In this document: positions 28,072-37,723 of the stretch, in pieces
Numbering within the stretch: position 1 is the first letter of the stretch
Layout: every line of letters starts with the position of its first letter
DNA from: Aliidiomarina celeris
GTDB lineage: Bacteria > Pseudomonadota > Gammaproteobacteria > Enterobacterales > Alteromonadaceae
DNA length: 64,000 nt
Direction: 5' to 3'
Assembly (NCBI RefSeq): GCF_003316875.1
Contig: NZ_QMIL01000007.1
Span: 94,887-158,886, forward strand
Notes under the pieces: model-generated
The model's input: only the letters and a program-made list of their open reading frames with translations
Database searches by the model: none
Told to the model about the DNA's origin: nothing
Position numbers and translations under genes: made by a program

Positions 28072-28563
28072 ATGAACATGCAAAGCAACACCAATTACCT
28101 TCTCGCACTGCGCGAAAAGTGTTTAACACTTCCCTTTGGCGAACGTATTTTTTCGTTAATGTTTGCCCGCAAGGCGCCTTATTTTAAAAGTATTCGACCG
28201 CATATTACACAACTTCGCGAGAACTATTGCGAACTTCGTTTTAATAAGCGCAAAGCCGTTCAAAATCATATTGGTACTGTGCACGCCATTGCGCTGTGCA
28301 ATGGTCTAGAAATGGCAATGGGAGCACTAGCCGAGGCGTCTATTCCAAAAGGTTTACGATGGATACCAAAGGGCATGAGTGTGCAGTACACAGCTAAAGC
28401 AAATGACCATATTCGCGTAATTGCGGAAATAGAGCCCAATGCTTGGCAGGTTGGAGATGTACCCGTATCGGTTCGTGCGGAACGCGAGAGCGACGGAACT
28501 GTGGTTATCTCTGGCGAGATTATTATTTATGTGTCTGAAAAGCCTAAGCAGGCTCATCAATAA
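28072..28563 (+). CDS. Hotdog-fold protein of the DUF4442 type
   Basis: A 163-residue protein with the DUF4442 hotdog pattern: a helix with PFGERIFSLMFARKAPYFKS, then VQNHIGTVHAIALCNGLEMAMG, which carries the usual N-H-x-G-T motif near the active helix, and a sheet ending GEIIIYVSE. Related proteins are acyl-CoA thioesterases, but the substrate is unknown. Start codons at 28033, 28072 and 28078 are all open. 28072 is chosen because it lies after a GGGG stretch and the conserved part follows it. Confidence 0.8.
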   Translation: MNMQSNTNYLLALREKCLTLPFGERIFSLMFARKAPYFKSIRPHITQLRENYCELRFNKRKAVQNHIGTVHAIALCNGLEMAMGALAEASIPKGLRWIPKGMSVQYTAKANDHIRVIAEIEPNAWQVGDVPVSVRAERESDGTVVISGEIIIYVSEKPKQAHQ

Positions 28564-28607
28564 ACTATTTTTCATCGTCATTTTTGTTTAACAAGGTAAC
28601 GCTATCC

Positions 28608-30599
28608 GTGCCAAGCCCATTGCGTAATTTCTACAACCACCAATGCGACCATAATTCTCGAACGCTTATTCTTTGGAATGCGCCCGCTGATAATGAACCC
28701 AGTACCGAGCTAGTGGTGGAGCTTCTGCGCGAACATGGTGCACTGGAGATTACCGGGCGAAGCGACTTTCGTATGCAGCTGGGGAAAGAGCATGCTTTGC
28801 TGTATGCAGACTACAGAAACGGTTGGAATGCCGACCAATGGGCAGCATTAACAGGAACCGTTGTTGGCGGCGGAATTATTGTGGTGAGAGCAAGCCCTCA
28901 GTTGTTAAAAACACCCTCGTTTTGCCATTTTTTGCGATTTTTCAAGCCAACCGACTATTTCAATTGCCAGCAAGATCAATCGCTTATTGACTTTTTTGGC
29001 GGGTGGAAGCCACCCCAGAGCAACCCTGCGTTTAACCCAACACAATCGCAGCAAGACATTATACATAGCCTACTGAGCTTACAGTCGAACCAAGTGCTGA
29101 TACTGAATGCAGCTAGGGGTAGAGGAAAAACCGCAACGTTAAATGCTTGGCTTCGGCAAACATTGGCTTTACCACAGCATACACATTCACGTTTTTTTGT
29201 TTGTGCTCCTTCAAAGCAACAGGCGGTTGTTTACCCACTCGAACACAGTAACGTTTATTTTTTATCACCGGACCAACTTGAGCAACATGAATGGCTCATT
29301 TACGACACTCTCATTTTTGATGAAGCGGCAACGCTGCCGGTTCGAGCCCAAAATGCCATACTAACTTTCCCGGGCATATTAGTACTTGCCACTACAACCG
29401 AGGGATATGAGTACGCGGGTAGGGGCTTTCGCATTCGCTTTGAGGCTGAGCTTGCAAAACATTTTGGGCAAGTAACACTTGCCACCTTACAGCAGCCTAT
29501 TCGTTGGGGAGTAAATGACCCAGTTGAGCACGCGAACAAAGAGGCTTTTGCACTTTACTCGCCAGTAAGTGACCCTACGAGTGAATACGTGCCACAAGAG
29601 TTCAAATACCATCGGCAAGGCGCATTTCAATTTAGCTGTAATCAAGCGCACTCCCTCATACTGCAGGAACGCCTTGAAGTATTTCAATTGCTAAGCGACG
29701 CACATTACCAAACGCGACCAAGTGATTTTCAGCTGTTACTGGACGACACGAGTCAAGTTTTAATGACTTTACATATTAGCAATGTGCTTGTTGGTGTAGC
29801 TTGGCTTGCCGCAGAAGGCCCCTTGATTGCAGACTTAATTGAACCCATTACCAAGGGCATTCGACGCCCACCTGGTAACTTGTTACCACAAAGTTATGCC
29901 TATTATTCGAAGCAACCAGAGTTGGCGAGCATGCGCCATATTCGTGTGGTTCGTATTGCCATTAAAGAGGGCGTTCGAAGCCTCGGCTTAGGCTCTGCCC
30001 TGCTCTACGCCATAACTCAGTGGGCTATTGAGCAAAAGTTTGATGCGCTCGGTACGAGTTTTGGTTTAACGCAAAAGCTCGCGCATTTTTGGAGCCATAA
30101 TAATTGGTTACCAATTCGTATAGGCCATAAACCTGATCCTGCAAGTCGGTATCCGTCTGCTATTTTTGCTTACCCTATTTCAAAACGAGCACAGCACGCC
30201 TTGAGACTGTTAGCGCAATTTCTTATTAGCGAGTTACAGTTCCGTACTGTCGGTAAGCTTCATTACTGGCAATCAATAGATACCGACATGGCGGTTTTTC
30301 TGCGCCACCAAAGTGGTGTTGAACAGGCGCCAAAAGAGCGTTTACGACAACGTTGGCGTGAACTTGGCCAAGCATTTGCTCATGGTGAGTTGAATTTTTT
30401 AGATTACAAACCATGGCTTGCGGCCGCATTTGCCTGGCATTGGATCCCTCATGATTTTGTACAATCTGAGTTACTGAGAGCAGCCCTAGATGACCCTGGC
30501 GACCTCACTGAACTTGCTGAAAGACACGGATTCAGCGGTAAAAAAGCCGCTTTGAAGCAGTTGCGTGAAGTTTGTCTGCAACTGCATCAGGCAGTATAG
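28608..30599 (+). CDS. tmcA: tRNA(Met) cytidine acetyltransferase
   Basis: A 663-residue protein with the TmcA order of parts: an N-terminal DUF1726 region, an RNA-helicase-like ATPase (Walker A GRGKT at about 171-175 and DEAATLP near 238) and a GNAT acetyltransferase domain with RIAIKEGVRSLGLGSALLYA. It makes N4-acetylcytidine at the wobble base of elongator tRNA-Met, using acetyl-CoA and ATP. The GTG at 28608, 12 bases after AAGGTA, is preferred to an in-frame TTG at 28584; both are possible. It stops 35 bases before the oligopeptidase gene starts. Confidence 0.9.
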   Translation: MPSPLRNFYNHQCDHNSRTLILWNAPADNEPSTELVVELLREHGALEITGRSDFRMQLGKEHALLYADYRNGWNADQWAALTGTVVGGGIIVVRASPQLLKTPSFCHFLRFFKPTDYFNCQQDQSLIDFFGGWKPPQSNPAFNPTQSQQDIIHSLLSLQSNQVLILNAARGRGKTATLNAWLRQTLALPQHTHSRFFVCAPSKQQAVVYPLEHSNVYFLSPDQLEQHEWLIYDTLIFDEAATLPVRAQNAILTFPGILVLATTTEGYEYAGRGFRIRFEAELAKHFGQVTLATLQQPIRWGVNDPVEHANKEAFALYSPVSDPTSEYVPQEFKYHRQGAFQFSCNQAHSLILQERLEVFQLLSDAHYQTRPSDFQLLLDDTSQVLMTLHISNVLVGVAWLAAEGPLIADLIEPITKGIRRPPGNLLPQSYAYYSKQPELASMRHIRVVRIAIKEGVRSLGLGSALLYAITQWAIEQKFDALGTSFGLTQKLAHFWSHNNWLPIRIGHKPDPASRYPSAIFAYPISKRAQHALRLLAQFLISELQFRTVGKLHYWQSIDTDMAVFLRHQSGVEQAPKERLRQRWRELGQAFAHGELNFLDYKPWLAAAFAWHWIPHDFVQSELLRAALDDPGDLTELAERHGFSGKKAALKQLREVCLQLHQAV

Positions 30600-30634
30600 T
30601 AAGGCCATTCGTTATTATCCAAGGTGCATTTTGC

Positions 30635-32821
30635 ATGAACATTATTGGCAGAAATCTGCTCATCTCAGGTTTGTTCTTTTTCGCGCTATTTATGATCGTG
30701 AGTTGCGCGCAGAGGCCAGCACAAGACACGACGCCACCAACCGGCTTAGAATATCCTTACACGCCTGAAAGCGACCAAAACGACAAGTACCACGGCGTAG
30801 ACGTAGCCGACCCGTATCGGTGGTTGGAGAATTTAAACAGCACTGAAGTTCAACAGTGGGTTGCCAGCCAAAATGCGTTTACCCGTAACACGCTCAACAT
30901 TCGTAACCAAAGCGACACTTTTAAGCAGCGCCTAACCGACTTATGGAATTACGAACGTATTGGCACGCCGTTTCGCCATGGCGATCGCTACTTCTATTAC
31001 CGTAACGACGGTCTACAAAACCAGTCTGTACTCTATGTTACCGATCATCCGGGTAATGTTGGAAAAGCACTGATAGATCCGAACGGGTTCAGTAACGACG
31101 GTACCGTTGCTCTTGCCGATGCCTACGTAAGCCCGCAAGGAAACTACGTTGCCTATGGGGTTTCGGACGGTGGCAGCGACTGGCGTTCGTTTCGAATTCG
31201 TAACGTTCAAACGGGGCGCGATCTGGCCGACGAAATTCGCTTCACCAAATTCACTAATATTGCTTGGCTAGCAGACGAAACAGGTTTTTATTACAGTCGC
31301 TACCCTACCGGAGCAAATACACCGAACGGTGACGACCAACAACCTGTGGCTATTTATTTTCATCGGCTCGGTACAGCTCAGCAAAACGACCCTCTAATTT
31401 ATAGCATTGCCGATAACTCAAATCACAACCCTTATCCACGTGTAACGCGTGACGGTCGTTTTCTCGTTGCCGTTATTACTGACGGCTTCTTTGCCAACGC
31501 CATTCATATAAAAGAGCTGGGTACAGACTCTCGCTGGGTGCGGTTGTTCGACGATTGGCAGTCGCAGAATGAACTCATCGACACCGACGGCAACTTGTTC
31601 TTTTTCAAAACCAACAATGGTGCTGAAACCGGTCGAGTGATTGCCGTTGATATTAGACGCCCCGCTGCCGAGCATTGGCAAGAGCTGATTGCCGCCCAAA
31701 CAGAGACACTCACAAATGTGAGCTACGTAGGAGGCAAGTTTTTCGCCCATTACCTTCGCAATGCGCAGTCTGTGGTTCACGTGCACGACGCGTTTGGGCG
31801 CTTCGAAAAACAATTAGAGCTGCCAGATATTGGCACCGTGTCTGGCTTCACCGGTAACGCCAATCACTTAGAAACGTTTTTCTCGTTAACGGGTTTCACT
31901 AACCCCGGCACGGTTTATCGGTACGACATTCGAAATGACATAACTGAAGTGCATCGGCGTACTCAGTTTGCTGCCGATTTGTCGGACTTTACAACCGAAC
32001 AAGTTTTCTATGAAAGTAAAGACGGCACCCGCATACCGATGTTTTTGGTATACCAGAAAGGCTTACAGCGCAATGGGAAGAACTCGGTATTGCTGTACGG
32101 TTATGGCGGTTTTGATATTTCATTAACGCCTTCCTTTAGCGCCGCCCGCATTGCCTGGATTGAGCAAGGGGGTGTTCTCGCCATTCCGAACTTACGCGGG
32201 GGCGGTGAATATGGAGCGGCATGGCACCGCGCCGGAACTCAACTGCAGAAGCAAAACACCTTCGACGACTTTATTGCTGCCGCAGAATGGCTCATAAACG
32301 CTAATATTACGGCACCTGAGCACCTTGCAATTCAAGGTGGCAGTAACGGTGGCTTGCTCGTTGGTGCCGCAATGACACAGCGCCCAGAATTGTTTGCTGC
32401 CGCTTTACCTGCCGTAGGAGTACTCGATATGTTGCGCTATCACGTATCGAGCGCAAACGCTCGCGCGTGGAGCAGCGACTATGGCTTAAGTGAGGACCCA
32501 GAGCATTTCGCCAACCTTTATGCATACTCTCCTGTGCACAACACACAAGCAGGCACCTGCTATCCTGCTACTTTAATTACGACCGGCGACCACGACGACC
32601 GGGTTATGCCGTGGCATAGTTATAAGTTTACAGCCGTTTTACAGCGCGACCAAGGGTGCGAAAAACCTATTCTATTAAAAGTAGAAACCCGTGCTGGACA
32701 CGGTGCCGGCACTCCTATTTGGATGCGTATTGAACAAATTGCGGAACAGTGGGCGTTTGCATTTTTATACACCCAGAAAAACGCGCAAGAGCAGACAAAT
32801 AGAACAACAGAATCAGAATAG
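30635..32821 (+). CDS. Prolyl oligopeptidase (S9A) lipoprotein
   Basis: A 728-residue prolyl oligopeptidase with a lipoprotein signal (lipobox IVSC, Cys near 25). The N-terminal beta-propeller begins KYHGVDVADPYRWLEN. The C-terminal alpha/beta hydrolase has the nucleophile Ser in GGSNGGLLVGA, the Asp in TGDHDDRVMPWHS and the His in RAGHGAGTP. It cuts short peptides after proline, here outside the cytoplasm, attached to a membrane. The ATG at 30635 is chosen for the signal sequence; AAGG lies about 10 bases upstream. Confidence 0.93.
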   Translation: MNIIGRNLLISGLFFFALFMIVSCAQRPAQDTTPPTGLEYPYTPESDQNDKYHGVDVADPYRWLENLNSTEVQQWVASQNAFTRNTLNIRNQSDTFKQRLTDLWNYERIGTPFRHGDRYFYYRNDGLQNQSVLYVTDHPGNVGKALIDPNGFSNDGTVALADAYVSPQGNYVAYGVSDGGSDWRSFRIRNVQTGRDLADEIRFTKFTNIAWLADETGFYYSRYPTGANTPNGDDQQPVAIYFHRLGTAQQNDPLIYSIADNSNHNPYPRVTRDGRFLVAVITDGFFANAIHIKELGTDSRWVRLFDDWQSQNELIDTDGNLFFFKTNNGAETGRVIAVDIRRPAAEHWQELIAAQTETLTNVSYVGGKFFAHYLRNAQSVVHVHDAFGRFEKQLELPDIGTVSGFTGNANHLETFFSLTGFTNPGTVYRYDIRNDITEVHRRTQFAADLSDFTTEQVFYESKDGTRIPMFLVYQKGLQRNGKNSVLLYGYGGFDISLTPSFSAARIAWIEQGGVLAIPNLRGGGEYGAAWHRAGTQLQKQNTFDDFIAAAEWLINANITAPEHLAIQGGSNGGLLVGAAMTQRPELFAAALPAVGVLDMLRYHVSSANARAWSSDYGLSEDPEHFANLYAYSPVHNTQAGTCYPATLITTGDHDDRVMPWHSYKFTAVLQRDQGCEKPILLKVETRAGHGAGTPIWMRIEQIAEQWAFAFLYTQKNAQEQTNRTTESE

Positions 32822-32927
32822 AAACATTGCATTTCTGAGCGGGCGTAGGCACAATCGCGCCCATTCATAACGTTCGGGTTTGCACCCGAAAGAGCAGGAT
32901 TTCAACCCAACACAAAGGGGTAATATT

Positions 32928-34130
32928 ATGTCTCGAGTTCTCATTATTGGTGCCGGTGGTGTCAGCGGCGTAGTGGTAAAAAAATGCGCGATGTTGCCGG
33001 AATATTTCGGCGAAATTCACTTGGCTTCACGCACTGTGTCCAAGTGTGAAAAGCTCCAACAAGAAGTGGGCAGCGATCGTGTGGTTGGCGTGTACGCGGT
33101 AGACGCAGACAACGTTCAAGAGTTAGTTGCTCTTATCAATAAAGTTAAGCCAGACTTAGTGATTAACGTAGCGCTGCCTTATCAAGACTTGCCCATTATG
33201 GACGCTTGTCTTGAAACGGGCGTACACTATCTCGACACGGCCAACTATGAGCCAAAAGACGAAGCGAAATTCGAGTACTCATGGCAGTGGGCGTATCATG
33301 ACCGCTTTAAAGAAGCTGGCTTAATGGCGCTTTTAGGGTCTGGTTTTGATCCGGGCGTTACCAACGTTTACACCGCCTACGCAGCAAAGCACTATTTTGA
33401 TGAGATTCACTATTTAGACATTGTCGACTGTAACGGCGGTGATCATGGCCAAGCTTTTGCGACCAATTTCAACCCGGAAATAAATATTCGAGAAATTACC
33501 CAACGGGGTAAATACTGGGAAAATGGTGAGTGGCATGAAACGGATCCAATCAGTGTACGCGAAGATCTAGACTACCCAGGTGTTGGGGTTCGTGCATCTT
33601 ATTTGCTGTTTCACGAAGAGCTCGAATCGTTGGTTAAACATTTCCCAACCCTAAAACGTGCGCGCTTCTGGATGACCTTCGGCGACGCTTATTTGAACCA
33701 TTTACGGGTGCTGGAAGGCATTGGCATGACTTCGATTCATCCGATCGACTTTAACGGCCAACAAATTGCTCCGTTAGAGTTTTTGAAAGCTGTATTACCA
33801 AACCCAGGTTCTCTGGCAGAAGGCTATGAGGGCATGACCTGTATCGGAACCTACATTACGGGTATGAAAGACGGTAAAGAAAAAACTATTTTCATCTACA
33901 ACAACTGTGATCACGCTGAATGTAACCGCGAAGTGGGCGCGCAAGCTGTGTCTTACACCACTGGTGTACCGGCTATGATTGGGGCGTCACTAATGCTCGA
34001 AGGCACGTGGATGAAGCCCGGCGTATGGAATATGGAGCAGTTCGATCCGGATCCCATGATGGAGCGTTTGAATAAGTACGGCTTGCCGTGGCAAGTAGTA
34101 GAGAACATCGAAAGTCCGTTTAAACGCTAA
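32928..34130 (+). CDS. Carboxynorspermidine synthase
   Basis: A 400-residue member of the saccharopine dehydrogenase family with the N-terminal NAD(P) site LIIGAGGVSGVVVKKCAM. The match through the middle (CLETGVHYLDTANYEPKDE and LGSGFDPGVTNVYTAYAAKH) and the next gene point to carboxynorspermidine dehydrogenase. It joins aspartate semialdehyde to a diamine (putrescine or 1,3-diaminopropane) using NADPH. The ATG follows AAAGGGG by 8 bases. It stands 24 bases before nspC and they form the polyamine operon. Confidence 0.93.
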   Translation: MSRVLIIGAGGVSGVVVKKCAMLPEYFGEIHLASRTVSKCEKLQQEVGSDRVVGVYAVDADNVQELVALINKVKPDLVINVALPYQDLPIMDACLETGVHYLDTANYEPKDEAKFEYSWQWAYHDRFKEAGLMALLGSGFDPGVTNVYTAYAAKHYFDEIHYLDIVDCNGGDHGQAFATNFNPEINIREITQRGKYWENGEWHETDPISVREDLDYPGVGVRASYLLFHEELESLVKHFPTLKRARFWMTFGDAYLNHLRVLEGIGMTSIHPIDFNGQQIAPLEFLKAVLPNPGSLAEGYEGMTCIGTYITGMKDGKEKTIFIYNNCDHAECNREVGAQAVSYTTGVPAMIGASLMLEGTWMKPGVWNMEQFDPDPMMERLNKYGLPWQVVENIESPFKR

Positions 34131-34154
34131 TATAACAACAGAGAGAAACGCACT

Positions 34155-35312
34155 ATGGACCATAATGAAGCCGTACTGATGTCTTCAGCTATTCCGTCAC
34201 CTTGCTATGTGCTTGAGGAAAGCAAACTGATTCGTAACCTCAAGCTTATGGAGCGGGTTCAACAGGAAAGTGGCGCTGAAATTATATTGGCGCTGAAAGG
34301 CTTCTCTATGTGGTCCAGTTTCTCTACTGTTCGCCAATACTTGGCCGGCTGTACTGCAAGCTCGGTGTGGGAAGCAGAACTTGCTGCCGACACCTTCGGC
34401 AAGGAAGTGCATGCCTACTCACCCGCGTATAAAGCCAGTGAAATGCAGCGCTTATTGGAGCTTTGCAACCATATTTCGTTCAACAGCGTTACACAGTTAG
34501 AGCGCTTTAAAGAGCAAGCGCAAAAAGCTGGCGTTTCGGTGGGTATTCGGATTAACCCAGAGCAACGCGAAGCTGAAACCGAATTGTACGATCCCTCAGC
34601 GCCAGGAAGTCGCTTAGGTATTCGTGCAGAGCAACTCGAAGGCGTAGATTTAACCGGTATTGATGGTTTTCACATACACAACCTCTGTGAGTGTGATTCT
34701 TTTGCATTGGAACGAACTCTCGCTGCGGTCGAAAAGCGTTTTGGTAAGTATTTGCACCAGCTGAAGTGGATTAACTTAGGCGGAGGTCACTTGATGACTC
34801 GCGCCGGTTACGATGTGGATCATCTGATTGCTCAGCTCAAACGGTTAAAAGAAACCTACAATGTGCAGGTTATTTTAGAGCCTGGTTCCGCTGTTGCTTG
34901 GCAAACCGGCCCGCTTGTATGTGAAGTTGTGGATATTGTGGAGAATCAGGGCAAGGTATTGATTTTAGATATTTCAGCCACGGCCCACATGCCGGACGTT
35001 TTAGAAATGCCCTATCGCCCGGTATTAACCTTTAAAGGTGAAAACGGCGGCGAAGCGGGTGAGAAAACCTTTACTTATCGTATTGGTGGTAACTCCTGTT
35101 TGGCCGGTGATGTGATTCCGGGCTACAGTTTCTCTAACGAAATTGAAATTGGCGACCGCCTGTTATTCCAAGACATGATGCATTACACCATGGTGAAAAC
35201 CTCGTTCTTTAACGGCGTCGAGCATCCCTCTATTGGTATCATTAAAGACAATGGTGAATTTCAATTGGTCCGCCAGTTCACCTATCAAGACTTCAAAGCG
35301 CGCTTGTCTTGA
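34155..35312 (+). CDS. nspC: Carboxynorspermidine decarboxylase
   Basis: A 385-residue PLP enzyme of the alanine racemase/ornithine decarboxylase fold. The PLP lysine is in EIILALKGFSMWSSF (about 48), with NLCECDSF and GGNSCLAGD further along, as in NspC. It removes the carboxyl group from carboxynorspermidine or carboxyspermidine to give norspermidine or spermidine, the second step after the upstream gene. A GAGAGA stretch precedes the ATG. Confidence 0.94.
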   Translation: MDHNEAVLMSSAIPSPCYVLEESKLIRNLKLMERVQQESGAEIILALKGFSMWSSFSTVRQYLAGCTASSVWEAELAADTFGKEVHAYSPAYKASEMQRLLELCNHISFNSVTQLERFKEQAQKAGVSVGIRINPEQREAETELYDPSAPGSRLGIRAEQLEGVDLTGIDGFHIHNLCECDSFALERTLAAVEKRFGKYLHQLKWINLGGGHLMTRAGYDVDHLIAQLKRLKETYNVQVILEPGSAVAWQTGPLVCEVVDIVENQGKVLILDISATAHMPDVLEMPYRPVLTFKGENGGEAGEKTFTYRIGGNSCLAGDVIPGYSFSNEIEIGDRLLFQDMMHYTMVKTSFFNGVEHPSIGIIKDNGEFQLVRQFTYQDFKARLS

Positions 35313-35318
35313 GCGCGC

Positions 35319-36182
35319 ATGCCGCATACTAAACTTATATTGTATACGGCATTTGCCTTACTGGCTTTTGCTGGTAACTCCTTACTCTGTCGGCTGGCGC
35401 TCGCCAGCACCTCAATAGACCCAGCAAGTTTCACAACGGTTCGACTCATTTCCGGAGCCCTCGCCTTGTGGTTGCTTGTAATTATTTCGCGCGCAGCCGC
35501 GAAGCAACCTTCTCGCTCTGTAAAAGCCGATAACATAAGTGCAGTGGCGCTTTTCGTATACGCCGCCGGCTTTTCATTTGCTTATGTAAGCTTGCCCACG
35601 GGAACTGGGGCGTTGATTCTCTTTGGCTCTGTACAAGTGACTATGATTGGTTTCGCACTATGGCGAGGTGAGCGTTTTAGCACACTACAAACGCTAGGCT
35701 TCCTCGCTGCGATGCTCGGCTTGGTGTATTTGCTGATGCCTGGAGCTTTTGCGCCGTCATTGAGCGGCGCCGCGCTGATGCTGCTTTCGGGCATGGCGTG
35801 GGGTGTTTATTCACTGCGCGGGCGCGGTTCAGTTTTACCCCTTCAGTCTACACTGCGAAACTTTACCGGTGCCGTTCCCTTTGCTGTTGTGCTGAGTTTA
35901 CTTGGCGTGTCGGCTAGCACTATAGACACCACAGGGTTCACCTATGCCGTGCTGTCGGGAGTTGTTACGTCTGGATTAGGTTACGCGGTTTGGTACACAG
36001 TGCTCCCACACTTGCGTGCAACAAGCGCCGCTACGTTGCAACTTAGTGTACCGGTTATCGCCACTCTGCTCGGTGTATTTACGCTTAACGAGCAACTCTC
36101 ATTGCGGCTTGTACTTGCGTCTTTACTCATACTCGGCGGCATTGCACTTACCCTTAAACGCACCAGCGCACCGCAGAGTTGA
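35319..36182 (+). CDS. DMT superfamily transporter (EamA)
   Basis: A 287-residue inner-membrane protein with ten predicted helices in two EamA repeats (AFAGNSLLCRLALAS in the first; SGVVTSGLGYAVWYTVLP in the second). Family members export amino acids, nucleotide-like molecules or other metabolites. It starts 7 bases after nspC, so it may be in the polyamine operon, but the substrate is not shown by sequence. It converges on motX. Confidence 0.88.
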   Translation: MPHTKLILYTAFALLAFAGNSLLCRLALASTSIDPASFTTVRLISGALALWLLVIISRAAAKQPSRSVKADNISAVALFVYAAGFSFAYVSLPTGTGALILFGSVQVTMIGFALWRGERFSTLQTLGFLAAMLGLVYLLMPGAFAPSLSGAALMLLSGMAWGVYSLRGRGSVLPLQSTLRNFTGAVPFAVVLSLLGVSASTIDTTGFTYAVLSGVVTSGLGYAVWYTVLPHLRATSAATLQLSVPVIATLLGVFTLNEQLSLRLVLASLLILGGIALTLKRTSAPQS

Positions 36183-36192
36183 GCAAAAGATT

Positions 36193-36867
36193 TTAGGAGT
36201 TCAAAGGCAAGCGCGCTCGCTCAACAATGCGCGTAGGCATTTTCTCTTCAAGAGCGTTCAGTAAACGTTGAATTTCGCGGTGCTCGGTTGTGTCTGCTGT
36301 TACCGTGTTGTGAAGGTAGTGATAAGCTGCTTCAAAGTCGAGAGCGCTGCCATGACCGTTTAGCAGAATCTGTGCAAAACGCTTTTGCGCCGGTAAATTC
36401 CCGAGACTTGCCGCTTCGCGAAGATACAAAATCGCACGCCGCATATCCGGCTGCACCAATTGCCCTACATGGTAATAACGACCAAGTTGTTCAAGCGCTT
36501 CGGGTAACCCTTGCTGCGCGGCTTGCTCCATATACGACACTCCGAGTGCCACGTCGCGCTCATAACACACCGCGTAGGCAAGCATATCGCCGTACAAAAA
36601 CTGATACGTAGGGCGACGCTCAATTTCCGCTTGCGCTTGAATGTCTTGGTAAAGTTGGCAGTCGTCTATGTCGCGCACCCGCTGTAAATGGGTGTTTTGC
36701 CGAATGAGCCGTACCAGCTCGTCGTCGGTGTAAAGCTGCACTGCTTCTGGCACACGAAACTGCGCTATGGCCGAAGTGCTGAACAGGGAAAATACGCCGA
36801 CAGATGCAACCATTGCAAAAAACAGTGCTACGGTGTTGCTGCGCTTGTTTTCTCTGCTTACATTCAT
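36193..36867 (-). CDS. motX: Sodium-type flagellar motor protein MotX
   Basis: A 224-residue exported protein with a signal sequence (about 1-35, ending AIA) and Sel1-like repeats. Characteristic MotX blocks are QLYTDDELVRLIRQNTHL, QFLYGDMLAYAVCYERDVAL, SYMEQAAQQGLPEALEQLGR and ILYLREAASLGNLPAQ, and two conserved Cys residues. MotX forms the T-ring with MotY around the polar Na+-driven flagellar motor. The ATG at 36865-36867 with AGGTAA upstream is chosen; the longer frame from 36981 would add a repeat-rich leader unlike MotX. No other flagellar gene is present nearby. Confidence 0.92.
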   Translation of the reverse strand: MNVSRENKRSNTVALFFAMVASVGVFSLFSTSAIAQFRVPEAVQLYTDDELVRLIRQNTHLQRVRDIDDCQLYQDIQAQAEIERRPTYQFLYGDMLAYAVCYERDVALGVSYMEQAAQQGLPEALEQLGRYYHVGQLVQPDMRRAILYLREAASLGNLPAQKRFAQILLNGHGSALDFEAAYHYLHNTVTADTTEHREIQRLLNALEEKMPTRIVERARLPLNS

Positions 36868-36879
36868 CTGGTTACCTTT

Positions 36880-36925
36880 CGTTGGACTTTTATTCGTTGG
36901 GCTATCATTCATTGGACTATCACTT
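36880..36925 (-). repeat. Degenerate 15-bp tandem repeats upstream of motX
   Basis: Three imperfect 15-bp units (on the plus strand TCGTTGGACTTTTAT, TCGTTGGGCTATCAT and TCATTGGACTATCAC) stand just before motX. They lie in the leader and do not break the gene. Confidence 0.5.
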
Positions 36926-36988
36926 ACAGTGAACATTTCGGCTTGGCGACTGCCTGCCTGTTCTTTATATCGGCAGCTCAACAGGAAA

Positions 36989-37723
36989 TTAAAGCCGTTC
37001 TTTTGCCCATGCTTGCAAGCCTTCTAATACTAGGTGAGGCCTTAATTGATGCGGCGGTAATTGAGCAAGGTTTAAATGCCGCACCCCCCCACCGGTAAGG
37101 TACAACTCGTAAGGTTGCCTATTGAGTACTCCATTCGCCGTTTGAATAGCTTGCTCAACAAAGCCTTGCAGTGCCGCCGCACAGCCCAAGCTAATCGCTT
37201 CTTCGGTGCTTGTTCCAAGCAAATGTTGAGGTTCATGCTCGTGCACTGCTAGCCGACGACTACGGCTCACGAGTGACTCTTGCATTAGCAGAAAACCAGG
37301 GGCTATCCATCCGCCCAAATGCACACCACCTATATTCATAACGTCGAGCGTAATCGCTGTTCCTACGTCAACAATAGCCACGGGCAAAGGCCGGTCTCGC
37401 AAAGCCACCATAGTGAGCCAACGGTCTACCCCTAACTTTTCAGGCATAGTATAGCAATGGGTGAAATGGGTTATGTCACTGGTTTGTACCCGATAAATCT
37501 CGTAACCACGCTGCTGCAGTTCACTCACCAGCAAAACAGCGTCGTTTTCGTCGCCGACAGTAGCCAACACAATGCGTTGCTCAGGACGTTCGCGTAACCA
37601 GTTGCGGAGGCTTCCAAAGTCGCTTCCTCGGCTACAGTATTCCAGCGCGTTTGCTCTTAAACGCGCCGCCTTCCAAGACGAGTTACCCGACTCAATCAAT
37701 AGGGTGGGTTGTGCTTCGAACAC
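36989..37723 (-). CDS. coaX: Type III pantothenate kinase
   Basis: A 244-residue CoaX enzyme, first step of coenzyme A synthesis. Family motifs are ESGNSSWK (residues 11-18), a GVDRWLTMVALRDR block, DVGTAITLDVM and GGWIAPGFLLMQESL. The first motif is usually D-x-G-N-S/T, with Asp binding magnesium; here it is Glu11. The start overlaps the end of birA by 32 bases. Type III enzymes often stand beside birA in this order. Confidence 0.9.
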   Translation of the reverse strand: MFEAQPTLLIESGNSSWKAARLRANALEYCSRGSDFGSLRNWLRERPEQRIVLATVGDENDAVLLVSELQQRGYEIYRVQTSDITHFTHCYTMPEKLGVDRWLTMVALRDRPLPVAIVDVGTAITLDVMNIGGVHLGGWIAPGFLLMQESLVSRSRRLAVHEHEPQHLLGTSTEEAISLGCAAALQGFVEQAIQTANGVLNRQPYELYLTGGGVRHLNLAQLPPHQLRPHLVLEGLQAWAKERL

